Part shown: positions 1-5,751 of the stretch, piece by piece
How the letters are laid out: each line of letters starts with the position of its first letter
How positions within the stretch are numbered: position 1 is the stretch's first letter
Origin: Deltaproteobacteria bacterium
Lineage (GTDB): Bacteria > Desulfobacterota > Desulfuromonadia > Geobacterales > Pseudopelobacteraceae
Direction of reading: 5' to 3'
NCBI GenBank assembly: GCA_030654645.1
Contig: JAURXC010000168.1
Location: 1-5,866 of the forward strand
DNA: 5,866 nt
Notes under the pieces: generated by a model
What the model was told of the DNA's origin: nothing
Databases searched by the model: none
The model's input: only the letters and a program-made list of their open reading frames with translations
Translations under genes and position numbers: made by a program

Positions 1-446
1 GCGGGCGGTTTCAGGGAAAGGTCTGGTGACGGGACCGCTACCAGCACGACCGCGACGCCCCGCTCCCATGCCATCCGAATCATGCCCCGCAGATTCTCGG
101 CCGCCTGGTGCTGGTCCATATGCCGCAGCAGATCGTTGCCGCCGTGGCACAGGATCAGCAGGGCCGGCCTGACGCTATCCAGCACTTCCGGCAAGCGTGC
201 CGCTCCTTCGGCCGTGACCTCACCCGGGATCCCGGCATTGACGACTTTCCTGCCGATCAAGCCCCCCAGAATTTCCGGATAACTTTCTCCGCCGCCGGCG
301 CCGGTGCCGGCGGTGATGCTGTCGCCAAAAGCCAGCACCACTCCGTCGGCCGCAAGACGCGGTAACTGCGCCCCCTGACTGCAACCGGCCAGCAGCGCCA
401 GGGACAAGGCAAACAGCAGCTGAATCAAGATCGATGATTTTCTCAC
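1..446 (-). CDS. GDSL-family esterase/lysophospholipase lipoprotein (TesA/arylesterase-like), C-terminus cut by window edge
   Basis: Reading leftwards from a GTG at 446, 148 codons are visible before the window ends. The N-terminus is a lipoprotein signal: basic RKSS, a hydrophobic run, then lipobox LAGC with the lipidated Cys at residue 22. Ser follows at +2, which favours the outer membrane. Block I is AFGDSITAGTGAG (catalytic Ser43). Block II is the VVNAGIPGEVTAEGAARL stretch (oxyanion Gly72). Block III is HGGNDLL (Gly102, Asn104). This order and spacing match the SGNH hydrolases of the TesA / arylesterase type, which cleave acyl esters or thioesters. The DxxH block with the catalytic Asp and His would lie beyond the left edge, so catalytic completeness cannot be judged. 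A GGAG at 454-457, 7 nt upstream, supports the GTG start. It follows the DUF4149 gene by 13 nt and is probably co-transcribed. Family call is firm; substrate unknown. Confidence 0.9.
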   Translation of the reverse strand, partial: MRKSSILIQLLFALSLALLAGCSQGAQLPRLAADGVVLAFGDSITAGTGAGGGESYPEILGGLIGRKVVNAGIPGEVTAEGAARLPEVLDSVRPALLILCHGGNDLLRHMDQHQAAENLRGMIRMAWERGVAVVLVAVPSPDLSLKPP

Positions 447-453
447 GGACAAT

Positions 454-457
454 CTCC
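454..457 (-). promoter_or_regulatory. Ribosome binding site (GGAG) deciding the GTG start of the esterase
   Basis: On the minus strand GGAG lies 7 nt before GTG at 446, inside the 13-nt gap after the DUF4149 stop codon. No ATG lies near the N-terminus of this frame, and the lipoprotein signal begins directly at the GTG. Confidence 0.6.
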
Positions 458-459
458 GG

Positions 460-900
460 CTATAACAGGATCACCAGCACCACGCCCCCCGCCACCACGG
501 CCAGGTTGCAGACCGCCGAAACGCCATGCAGCTTGGAGAACTGCTGCCGCATTGGATCACTCTTGGGCGTTGTTTCAAAGGATACGATCCGGCTCTTGAT
601 GTCAGCCGCCTTCGGCTCGACGTAAAATGCCTGGAAAGACGTGACCGCCAGCATCAACACCAGGATCACACCGGCAAGTTCCAGACGACCGCCGCGCTGC
701 AATAGCCGGCATACCAGCGCAATTGCCCCGCAGGCCAGACCCCAGCGGAAATAACCGGGAAAAAATGTGCCCACGATCCGTCCGGCCGTGTCACGACTTT
801 CGGTTTTAAACAACAGCGGTGTCAGCACGAAGGTGAACAGGGCGCCGCCGCCAACCCAGAGCGCGATTGCCAGACGATATATGGTTTCTGCGTATTTCAT
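460..900 (-). CDS. DUF4149 / TMEM205-like small integral membrane protein
   Basis: This is a 146-residue, strongly hydrophobic protein with four likely transmembrane helices at about residues 9-30, 52-67, 73-92 and 126-145. The family-typical features are a first helix with LWVGGGALFTF, a Pro-containing end of helix 1 (TPLLF), and a conserved FSKLHGVSAVCNL start to the last helix after a polar loop (about 93-125). Length is normal for the family. DUF4149 proteins have no settled biochemical role, so none is assigned. The ATG at 900 is preceded by a very good AGGAGG 6 nt upstream. The esterase gene starts 13 nt after the TAG stop, so the two likely form an operon. The operon is divergent from the cytochrome operon across a 335-bp intergenic region. 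Other small four-helix families are possible alternatives but fit less well. Confidence 0.8.
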   Translation of the reverse strand: MKYAETIYRLAIALWVGGGALFTFVLTPLLFKTESRDTAGRIVGTFFPGYFRWGLACGAIALVCRLLQRGGRLELAGVILVLMLAVTSFQAFYVEPKAADIKSRIVSFETTPKSDPMRQQFSKLHGVSAVCNLAVVAGGVVLVILL

Positions 901-936
901 CGATTCCCTCCTGACCAGGTTAACAAAATTTATTGG

Positions 937-965
937 ATTTAGCTCCCGCGACGATCAGATGTCAA
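937..965 (-). promoter_or_regulatory. Candidate sigma-70 promoter for the DUF4149-esterase operon
   Basis: On the minus strand a consensus -35 hexamer TTGACA (960-965) is followed after 17 nt by CTAAAT (937-942), a weak -10. This would start transcription about 30 nt before the DUF4149 ATG. The perfect -35 and ideal spacing support it; the poor -10 weakens it. It is a sequence match only. Confidence 0.35.
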
Positions 966-1130
966 CTGCAAATCCTGACTAAAACAGACATGGCAATAAG
1001 ACTGAAAGCGGTGATTAAATTTATCAGTATGCAGTTAACATACAGATGATCTCTCGCGGGATGTTTCCTTTGTTTGCGGAACATTATTTGCATAAAAAAC
1101 GGGTGTTTTTGCAAGTAATTATCATGGATT

Positions 1131-1174
1131 TTAATGAGTATTTATGCAATCGACATTGCACAAACCCTCATTAA
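1131..1174. repeat. Nested symmetric inverted repeat upstream of the cytochrome operon
   Basis: The outer arms TTAATGAG (1131-1138) and CTCATTAA (1167-1174) are perfect 8-bp complements. Inside them, TGCAAT (1145-1150) and ATTGCA (1155-1160) form a perfect 6-bp pair around the loop CGAC. The unpaired segments between inner and outer arms are exactly 6 nt on each side, so both dyads share one axis near 1152.5. It ends 61 nt before the cytochrome ATG. It could be a two-tier protein operator or, if transcribed, a leader hairpin with an internal loop. No T-tract follows, so it is not a simple terminator. Confidence 0.6.
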
Positions 1175-1235
1175 TAATGATGTTGTTGAAAATCCCACGG
1201 CTGAAGAGTACAAATAGTTCGAAAGGAGTCAATCA

Positions 1236-1607
1236 ATGAAGAGAATAATTGTTGCATGCCTGCTCTGCTGCATCATGGTTTCACCGGCCTTGGCCGCACT
1301 TAAGGTAACCGGTCGTGGCGAGGCACTGCGCTTCGATCCGGCCGAATTTACACCACAGATGAAAGCCAATTACGAAATCTTCAAGGTCAAGTGCACCAAA
1401 TGCCACTCCCAGCAAAGAATTGTGATCTCATTCCTGTCCGGACACATGCCGATCTCGGGTCAGACATTTGACATGGACTCACTGAAATCCATATCCTTCA
1501 GGATGTATCGCAAGGCGATGAACAAGCCCGAAACACTGATCACCAAGGAGCAGATCAAGCCCATCCATGCCTTGCTCAAGTACATGATGCAAGAATCATC
1601 ACGCTGA
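1236..1607 (+). CDS. Small periplasmic monoheme c-type cytochrome
   Basis: This 123-residue protein has a Sec signal peptide: basic MKR, a hydrophobic core to about residue 17, and a likely cut after ALA near residue 20. It has a single haem-binding CxxCH motif, CTKCH at 53-57, which binds haem c covalently with His57 as proximal ligand. Mature size is about 100 residues, normal for class I-like cytochromes. The C-terminal half has a helical pattern typical of small cytochromes c (ITKEQIKPIHALLKYM, about 102-117). Met90 and Met95 are plausible distal ligands, but which one is used cannot be told from sequence. The ATG has AAAGGAGT 7 nt upstream. The gene ends in tandem stops TGA TAA, and the binding-protein gene begins 25 nt later, so they are probably co-transcribed. 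Likely role: periplasmic electron carrier, partner unknown. Confidence 0.88.
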   Translation: MKRIIVACLLCCIMVSPALAALKVTGRGEALRFDPAEFTPQMKANYEIFKVKCTKCHSQQRIVISFLSGHMPISGQTFDMDSLKSISFRMYRKAMNKPETLITKEQIKPIHALLKYMMQESSR

Positions 1608-1632
1608 TAACCAAAAAAGGAGTCAACTATAT

Positions 1633-2388
1633 ATGAATATTTTACATGTGATGATAGCCACCGCTTTTCTTTCAGCACCTTTTGTTCCTGCCAATGCAGA
1701 CGAGATCAGGATCGAGGGGGGAGCCGCCGCCATATCAACGGTTTTCTCTCCAATCAAGGAAGCCTATGAGAGCAGTACCGGCGACAAAGTAACCATCGTG
1801 CTTTCCAACCCGGCAAAGGCACTTATTTCGCTCGAAAAAGGCTCCGTGGACATGGCTTCACTGAACCTGCTTTCATTCGACGATGCCATCGGCAAGGCCA
1901 AGGCCCAAGGGGTCGCAATCGATCCCGCTTCGCTCAGCCGCACCGAAGTAGCCACCAGTTCGCTGCTGGTTTTTTTGAACAAGTCAAACAAGATAAGCAA
2001 GCTTGACAAAGAGCAACTCAAGGCAATTTTTACTGGCAAGGTCACAAATTGGCGTGATGTCGGTGGCGATGATGGTGAAATCACGGTTTATTGGGGCAAG
2101 GAAACTCCCTACCTCAACAAACTCTTCACCAAGACTATCCTGGATGGCGAGAAGGTAACCGCCAAGGCAAAACCTGCCGGTGACCACTTTCAGCTGAGAG
2201 AGATCATCCTGGCCAACCCCGGAGCAATCGTGATCAACACGAGCGGATTGATTACCCCGGCGACAAAGGTTCCTGACATCCCCCCGATGAAGCTGCCGAT
2301 TCTGGTGTTCACCAAGGGAGAACCTTCGGCAAAGGTTCTGAAACTGCTCAAGTATTACAAGGATGAATTCGGGTATATGGACGAATAG
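1633..2388 (+). CDS. Secreted PstS-like periplasmic substrate-binding protein (PBP_like_2 type), orphan
   Basis: This 251-residue protein has a Sec signal peptide (hydrophobic core 6-19, likely cut after ANA at 20-22). The mature part starts with a short strand and a GGAAAIS turn (29-35), as in phosphate-binding-protein relatives. The strongest family signature is LDKEQLKAIFTGKVTNWRDVGG (124-145), characteristic of PstS-like proteins; a second is the LANPGAIVI stretch before the last lobe. The loop that in phosphate-binding PstS usually reads R..DGSGT is here YWGKETP (153-159), so phosphate may not be the ligand. No permease or ATPase gene follows: the frame ends and a strong terminator comes within about 30 nt. 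ATG at 1633 is preceded by AAAGGAGTCAA, identical to the segment before the cytochrome gene. It probably binds an oxyanion or other small solute in the periplasm; transport versus sensing is open. Confidence 0.85.
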   Translation: MNILHVMIATAFLSAPFVPANADEIRIEGGAAAISTVFSPIKEAYESSTGDKVTIVLSNPAKALISLEKGSVDMASLNLLSFDDAIGKAKAQGVAIDPASLSRTEVATSSLLVFLNKSNKISKLDKEQLKAIFTGKVTNWRDVGGDDGEITVYWGKETPYLNKLFTKTILDGEKVTAKAKPAGDHFQLREIILANPGAIVINTSGLITPATKVPDIPPMKLPILVFTKGEPSAKVLKLLKYYKDEFGYMDE

Positions 2389-2418
2389 TATTCCAACACA
2401 GATGAATCCAGCTCAAAC

Positions 2419-2457
2419 TAAACAAGGCCGAAAGGAAACTCCTTCCGGCCTTGTTTA
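2419..2457. terminator. Strong rho-independent terminator, likely bidirectional
   Basis: AAACAAGGCCG (2420-2430) pairs perfectly with CGGCCTTGTTT (2446-2456), extended by one outer T-A pair. After one A/C mismatch come four more pairs (AAGG/CCTT) and a 5-nt loop. The right arm ends in a T-rich TTGTTTAAT. The minus strand likewise ends in TTGTTTAGTTTG, so it can act in both directions. It lies 30 nt after the binding-protein stop and between two convergent operons. Confidence 0.85.
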
Positions 2458-2475
2458 ATCCTAGAAAAAGCATTT

Positions 2476-2605
2476 GCCACAGAGGACACAGAGCTCACAG
2501 AGAAAATACAACCTATTACAGCATTAAGGCCATCCACCCAAAAGGTGATTCAAGAAAATAGATTTGTTGTTGTCAGTACTCTGTGTACTCTGTGATCTCT
2601 GTGGC
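2476..2605. repeat. 130-bp inverted-repeat element with CACAGAG-iterated arms
   Basis: The left arm starts GCCACAGAG and carries CACAGAG at 2478-2484, 2487-2493 and 2496-2502. The right arm carries CTCTGTG at 2579-2585, 2588-2594 and 2597-2603 and ends in GGC. Each arm thus has three heptamers at a strict 9-bp period with variable 2-nt spacers, and the arms are inverted complements. A small CACC/GGTG hairpin (2535-2547) sits on the dyad axis (about 2541). No coding sequence is inside. Similar GCCACAGAGGACACAGAG-type repeats are, from general knowledge, widespread in intergenic DNA of several bacteria; copy number here cannot be checked. Confidence 0.8.
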
Positions 2606-2633
2606 TAACTGCCGTTTTAAGGTTAATTTAAAT

Positions 2634-2658
2634 TGCCCCGAAGGAGCAGCGTTTTTTT
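2634..2658 (+). terminator. Weak terminator-like hairpin plus T-tract
   Basis: TGCCCC (2634-2639) can pair with GGAGCA (2643-2648) with one C/A mismatch and a GAA loop, followed after GCG by seven T (2652-2658). It points towards mqnB on the opposite strand. On the minus strand the same hairpin pairs better, with a G-U pair, but is followed only by AATTTAAATTAA. It may be a back-up stop for either operon, or chance. Confidence 0.25.
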
Positions 2659-2680
2659 GTCAAACGAGGTACTAAACTAA

Positions 2681-3445
2681 CTACATTTCCGGCACAGCCA
2701 TCGGATAAGGAGATGTATCGGGCCGGTCCAGCTCTTCGATGTATTTCAGGATGAATCGTTGCGCGACGTCAACCGCGCGCTGGATTTCCCATTTTTTCAG
2801 ATCCCGTTCTTCCACCAGATTGCTGATTCCGCGGATTTCCAGGCAATCCACCCCGAAGCGCAGACAGACCTGCGCTACCGCAGCGCCCTCCATGTTTTCC
2901 GCAATCACGTTCCAGCGCCGGGACAGCTCCGCACCGCGCATGCTGGTGCCGCTACAGGTCGAAACGGTGGCAAAACGCCCCCGCATCAGGAAAACACCGT
3001 AATAATCGGCCAGCTGCATGGCCTTTTCGGAGGCATGTTTAGAAAGCGGTATCGTGTTGAAGCAGAGCCGCCCCCCCAGTTCCAGCACCGGGAGCGACAT
3101 GAAACGCAGGTCCTGCCATCCCTCTTCCACCAGCACCCCTTCATCCACCAGCACCTCGTCACTGGCCACCACCAGATCGCCGATCGAAAGGCCGCTGCCG
3201 ATATAGGCTCCGGCACAGCCGATGCTGACCACCAATTGGGGACAATGACGTTCAATCATCACGGCCGATGCGGCGGCGGCATTGATCTTGCCCACGCCAG
3301 CGGTGCAGACGACGACACGCAGGTTTCCGAGCATGCCCTCAACGGACTCCATGCCATTCGCTTTAGATCTGACCGGCTGAGCCAGGTAATTTTCCAGCAG
3401 GAGTGTCTCCAGCGGCACCGCCGCGATAATCAGGATAGGTTTCAT
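2681..3445 (-). CDS. mqnB: Futalosine hydrolase (menaquinone biosynthesis, futalosine pathway)
   Basis: This 254-residue protein of the nucleoside phosphorylase/hydrolase fold is cytoplasmic. Motifs in order are CTAGVGKINAA (47-57), VSIGCAGAY (73-81), SGLSIGDLVVASDEVLVDEG (84-103), VSTCSGT (161-167), ENMEGAAVA (183-191) and RGISNLVEERD (205-215). The ENMEG ribose-binding segment and the GCAGAY...DEG and RGISNLVE.RD combination are typical of MqnB, which releases hypoxanthine from futalosine to give dehypoxanthine futalosine. The Asn209 in RGISN, where adenine-specific MTA/SAH nucleosidases have Asp, suits a 6-oxopurine base; this is by analogy to purine nucleoside phosphorylases. The ATG overlaps the kinase stop as ATGA, with GGGAG 5 nt upstream, so translation is probably coupled. 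Length is slightly above the usual, with a proline-rich tail. MTA/SAH nucleosidase is the main alternative but fits less well. Confidence 0.92.
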   Translation of the reverse strand: MKPILIIAAVPLETLLLENYLAQPVRSKANGMESVEGMLGNLRVVVCTAGVGKINAAAASAVMIERHCPQLVVSIGCAGAYIGSGLSIGDLVVASDEVLVDEGVLVEEGWQDLRFMSLPVLELGGRLCFNTIPLSKHASEKAMQLADYYGVFLMRGRFATVSTCSGTSMRGAELSRRWNVIAENMEGAAVAQVCLRFGVDCLEIRGISNLVEERDLKKWEIQRAVDVAQRFILKYIEELDRPDTSPYPMAVPEM

Positions 3446-5073
3446 AAGACTCCCAAGGTGATTGCTTCGGGGTCGACCGGAAAATTTCCGGCGGGGTTAG
3501 CCAGCCATTTACCCAGGACTTCTTCCAACTGCCTCACCAGTACCGGCTTGGTTATAAAGTCGTTCATACCGGCCGCCAGGCACTGTCGGCGAATTTCCTC
3601 CAGCGCATTGGCTGTCAGCGCTATCACCGGTATCGAGTGGTTCCGGACTGCCGATTGCGGGTCGCGGATCATTGCCGTGGCCTGATAGCCGTTCATCACC
3701 GGCATCTGGCAATCCATCAGAACCAGATCATATTCCGCCGATTCCAGAGCCGACACCGCCAGCGAACCATTTGCCACCGCATCCACCCGATATCCCAACG
3801 AGCTGATCATCATCTTGATCACCCGCCGGTTGGTGGAATGGTCTTCCGCAAGCAATATCCGTCCCTTGTCAACCATGGCGCCGGATACAACTCTCTCCGT
3901 TGTATTCTCCTCGCCCCCTTTGCTCAACTGTTTTTTGGAACCGGACTGTTTTTTTAGTTCCACCGCGAAGCTGAATGTCGATCCGACACCTTCGATACTC
4001 TCTACCGAAATACTGCTGCCCATCAAGGTCGCCAGCTGCCTACAGATGGAAAGCCCCAGGCCGGTGCCGCCATATTTGCGGGAGGTGGAACCGTCAACCT
4101 GGGTAAAGGGAGCAAAAATGGCTTCAAGTCGGCCTTGGGGAATGCCGATGCCGGTGTCCCCGACCGAAAATCCCAGGGTCGCGCTCCGGGTGGTCTGCGA
4201 TATCAGGCGTACGTTGACCTTGATACTGCCGTTCCCTGTGAACTTGATCGCATTTGAAACCAGATTGATAACAATCTGGCTCAAGCGTGTGCTGTCGCAA
4301 TGCAGATAGGCCGGCACATCCGCTTCAATAACGCAATCAAAGTGCAGGTTCTTTTCGGAGGCCTGCAGCCTGAGCAATGCCAGGGCATCGTTCATCAGAT
4401 ATGACAGGTTGAAGTCCTGCGGATGCAGTTCCAGTTTTCCAGCCTCAACCCGGGCAAAAGTCAGCAGATCGTTGATCAGCTCCAGCAAAAGTTCCGAACT
4501 GGTTCGGATAATGCCGACATATTCGCGCTGTAAAGCGTCCAGATCGGTATTCCGCAGCAGTTCGGTCACTCCGACCACCCCGCTGAGCGGTGTGCGCAGT
4601 TCGTGACTCATGTTAGTCAGGAAATTACTCTTGATCTTGTTGGCCGTTTCTGCAGCCTCTTTGGCCTGGCGCATTTCCTGCTCTGCAACTATGTGGATCG
4701 TGATGTCCTGACAAAACACGATCAGGCGGTCCTCGCCCAACTTGACGACCTGCAGGGCGCCCCACATGGCGGAATCGTCCTTGCACCTGAAGAGAATCTG
4801 CCGGGAGTGGACGCCATCGGAACCGGCGGACTCAAGATGAACTTTCAACGTATCACACCACCCGGAATCGGCCAGATCCTGAATCGCTTTACCGATAATC
4901 TCCCCGGCATCGTAGCCGAGCATGCGGGTCATGGCCCGGTTGACTTCCAGGCAGAACCCGTTGAGATCCATGACCAGCACACCCAGCGGAGCGTTCTGCA
5001 TGCAGGAGCGACACATGGCCTCGTTATGCCTGAGACCTTTATTACCGCGATTTTTCAATAACTGTTCAAACAT
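3442..5073 (-). CDS. Soluble PAS hybrid sensor histidine kinase with C-terminal receiver domain
   Basis: The protein has 543 residues and no transmembrane segment or signal peptide, so it is likely cytoplasmic. Domains: PAS about 22-128 (QNAPLGVLVMD, GYDAGEIIGK, QDIT); helical linker 129-150; HisKA with H-box NFLTNMSHELRTPLSG and phospho-acceptor His157; HATPase about 258-375 with N-box (Asn270, Asn274), DTGIGIP (306-312), F-box APFTQVD and GGTGLGL (335-341). A receiver spans about 404-522 with acidic pair Glu410/Asp411, phospho-acceptor Asp454 in LMDCQMPVMNG, Thr487 and Lys509. All catalytic residues are present. Cys21-x-x-Cys24 lies just before the PAS core, and several PAS cysteines (41, 73, 97, 121) could be redox-active, but this is speculative. 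No DNA-binding output or Hpt domain is present, so a partner elsewhere must receive the phosphate. It starts 18 nt after the glycosyltransferase gene (GGAG 10 nt before ATG) and overlaps mqnB by 4 nt. Confidence 0.93.
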   Translation of the reverse strand: MFEQLLKNRGNKGLRHNEAMCRSCMQNAPLGVLVMDLNGFCLEVNRAMTRMLGYDAGEIIGKAIQDLADSGWCDTLKVHLESAGSDGVHSRQILFRCKDDSAMWGALQVVKLGEDRLIVFCQDITIHIVAEQEMRQAKEAAETANKIKSNFLTNMSHELRTPLSGVVGVTELLRNTDLDALQREYVGIIRTSSELLLELINDLLTFARVEAGKLELHPQDFNLSYLMNDALALLRLQASEKNLHFDCVIEADVPAYLHCDSTRLSQIVINLVSNAIKFTGNGSIKVNVRLISQTTRSATLGFSVGDTGIGIPQGRLEAIFAPFTQVDGSTSRKYGGTGLGLSICRQLATLMGSSISVESIEGVGSTFSFAVELKKQSGSKKQLSKGGEENTTERVVSGAMVDKGRILLAEDHSTNRRVIKMMISSLGYRVDAVANGSLAVSALESAEYDLVLMDCQMPVMNGYQATAMIRDPQSAVRNHSIPVIALTANALEEIRRQCLAAGMNDFITKPVLVRQLEEVLGKWLANPAGNFPVDPEAITLGVL

Positions 5074-5091
5074 AAGAATACTGCTCCAATA

Positions 5092-5751
5092 TCACAGAGC
5101 GGTTGCCAGATCCGCCGTTCTGGAACCGCCGGTTGAAAGCATACTGTACCTCTTGATAAAAGCGTTCAGGTCTTCCATTGTGTCTATGTCATGCCATACC
5201 GGCAAAAGCTGCGTAACCGCCCCGCCGGTTCGGGCGCCCTCCAGACTCTGCCGGAGGACATTACCGGTGCTCCACTCAATCCCTGCAAACAGCTCTGGAT
5301 AAAGACGCTTGAGGCCGAGCAGGTAATAGCCACCATCGGCGCTGGGTCCGAGGACCGCGTCGAACCGCTGATCCTCCAGCAATTCAAAGGCATCCAGGAT
5401 GTATGCATGCGGCAGGTCGGGAGTATCGCTGCCGATTATGCAGCAGCTCTCAAAGCCTGCAGCAAACAATTCCGCAAATGCGGCTTGCATGCGCTGTCCC
5501 AGATCACCTGAAATCTGCCGGCGGGAGCGGCATTGGTAGGTATCCGTCAGCAGTGGAAGCGATTTTTCTTCACAATCCCAGAACACGACAATATCAACGT
5601 CCGTCAGCTTCCTGCTGATATCCAACACATCCCGCAGCATGGCCCGGTACAGTTCGACGGCGGCATGATCACCAATGGCCTCCGCCAATCGGGTCTTGAC
5701 CCGGCCGGGCAACGGCTCGCGGGCAAAGAGGATCAACCCTTTCCTGGTCAA
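5092..5751 (-). CDS. DUF2064 / TIGR04282-family glycosyltransferase A-fold protein
   Basis: A 219-residue cytoplasmic protein of the nucleotide-sugar-transferase-like GT-A fold. Motifs are FAREPLPGRVKTRLA (9-23; nucleotide-binding loop), GDLGQRM (82-88), IIGSDTPDLP (105-114; metal-site region), GPSADGGYYLLGL (135-147), the GIEWST stretch (157-162) and WHDIDTMEDL (186-195). This set defines the TIGR04282 (rSAM/selenodomain-associated transferase 1) family, also cited for arsenosugar-type pathways; the true donor and acceptor are not known. It starts at TTG (5751), and that codon overlaps the upstream TGA stop as TTGA. A GGAG lies 11 nt upstream, and no ATG occurs before residue 38, which would remove the essential first motif. 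The TTG is therefore favoured. The tail after about residue 203 is outside the core. The usual partner TIGR04283 is not visible in this window. Confidence 0.85.
   Translation of the reverse strand: MTRKGLILFAREPLPGRVKTRLAEAIGDHAAVELYRAMLRDVLDISRKLTDVDIVVFWDCEEKSLPLLTDTYQCRSRRQISGDLGQRMQAAFAELFAAGFESCCIIGSDTPDLPHAYILDAFELLEDQRFDAVLGPSADGGYYLLGLKRLYPELFAGIEWSTGNVLRQSLEGARTGGAVTQLLPVWHDIDTMEDLNAFIKRYSMLSTGGSRTADLATAL

Larger units (their letters stand above)
901..1235. other. Divergent intergenic region, AT-rich, no gene
   Basis: No credible coding sequence was found on either strand. The left part holds the ribosome binding site and a candidate promoter for the minus-strand operon. Positions 1088-1180 hold several overlapping inverted repeats, listed separately. 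A distant 7-bp inverted pair, AACTGCA (964-970) and TGCAGTT (1030-1036), also flanks the middle. I could not identify a convincing sigma-70 or sigma-54 promoter for the plus-strand cytochrome operon. The best match is TTGTTT (1070-1075), 17 nt, TAAAAA (1093-1098), and it is weak. Confidence 0.6.

Noticed and set aside
82..365. Two overlapping plus-strand frames opposite the esterase
   Set aside because: Shadows of the GDSL gene, whose catalytic blocks and lipoprotein signal are clear on the minus strand.
1093..1110. AAAAAC-GGGT-GTTTTT hairpin as a terminator or attenuator
   Set aside because: Only a 6-bp, mostly A-T stem upstream of the operon; too weak to call, and likely reflects AT-rich sequence.
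1000..1235. Sigma-54 promoter or known riboswitch upstream of the cytochrome gene
   Set aside because: No GG-N10-GC pair with TGGCA/TTGCT context at correct spacing was found, and no recognised riboswitch core is visible.
1764..2187. Minus-strand frames opposite the binding protein
   Set aside because: Antisense to the conserved TGKVTNW region; low-complexity Ser/Leu composition.
1633..2388. Calling the binding protein a standard phosphate-transport PstS
   Set aside because: The phosphate-contact SGT loop is not present and no pstCAB or phoU follows, so only PstS-like is supported.
2476..2605. Possible CRISPR array from repeated CACAGAG units
   Set aside because: Repeats are 7 nt with 2-nt spacers and the two groups are inverted, not direct 23-40-nt repeats with long unique spacers; no cas genes are present.
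2681..3445. Calling mqnB an MTA/SAH nucleosidase
   Set aside because: The RGISN motif has Asn where MTA/SAH nucleosidases carry catalytic Asp, and the flanking motifs fit futalosine hydrolase better.
2759..3685. 308-codon plus-strand open frame opposite mqnB and the kinase end
   Set aside because: It lies entirely antisense to two well-supported genes, is rich in His, Arg and Gln as expected for an antisense shadow of high-GC genes, and shows no domain or good ribosome site.
4603..5061. 152-codon plus-strand open frame opposite the PAS/HisKA part of the kinase
   Set aside because: Antisense to conserved kinase motifs; no recognisable protein features.
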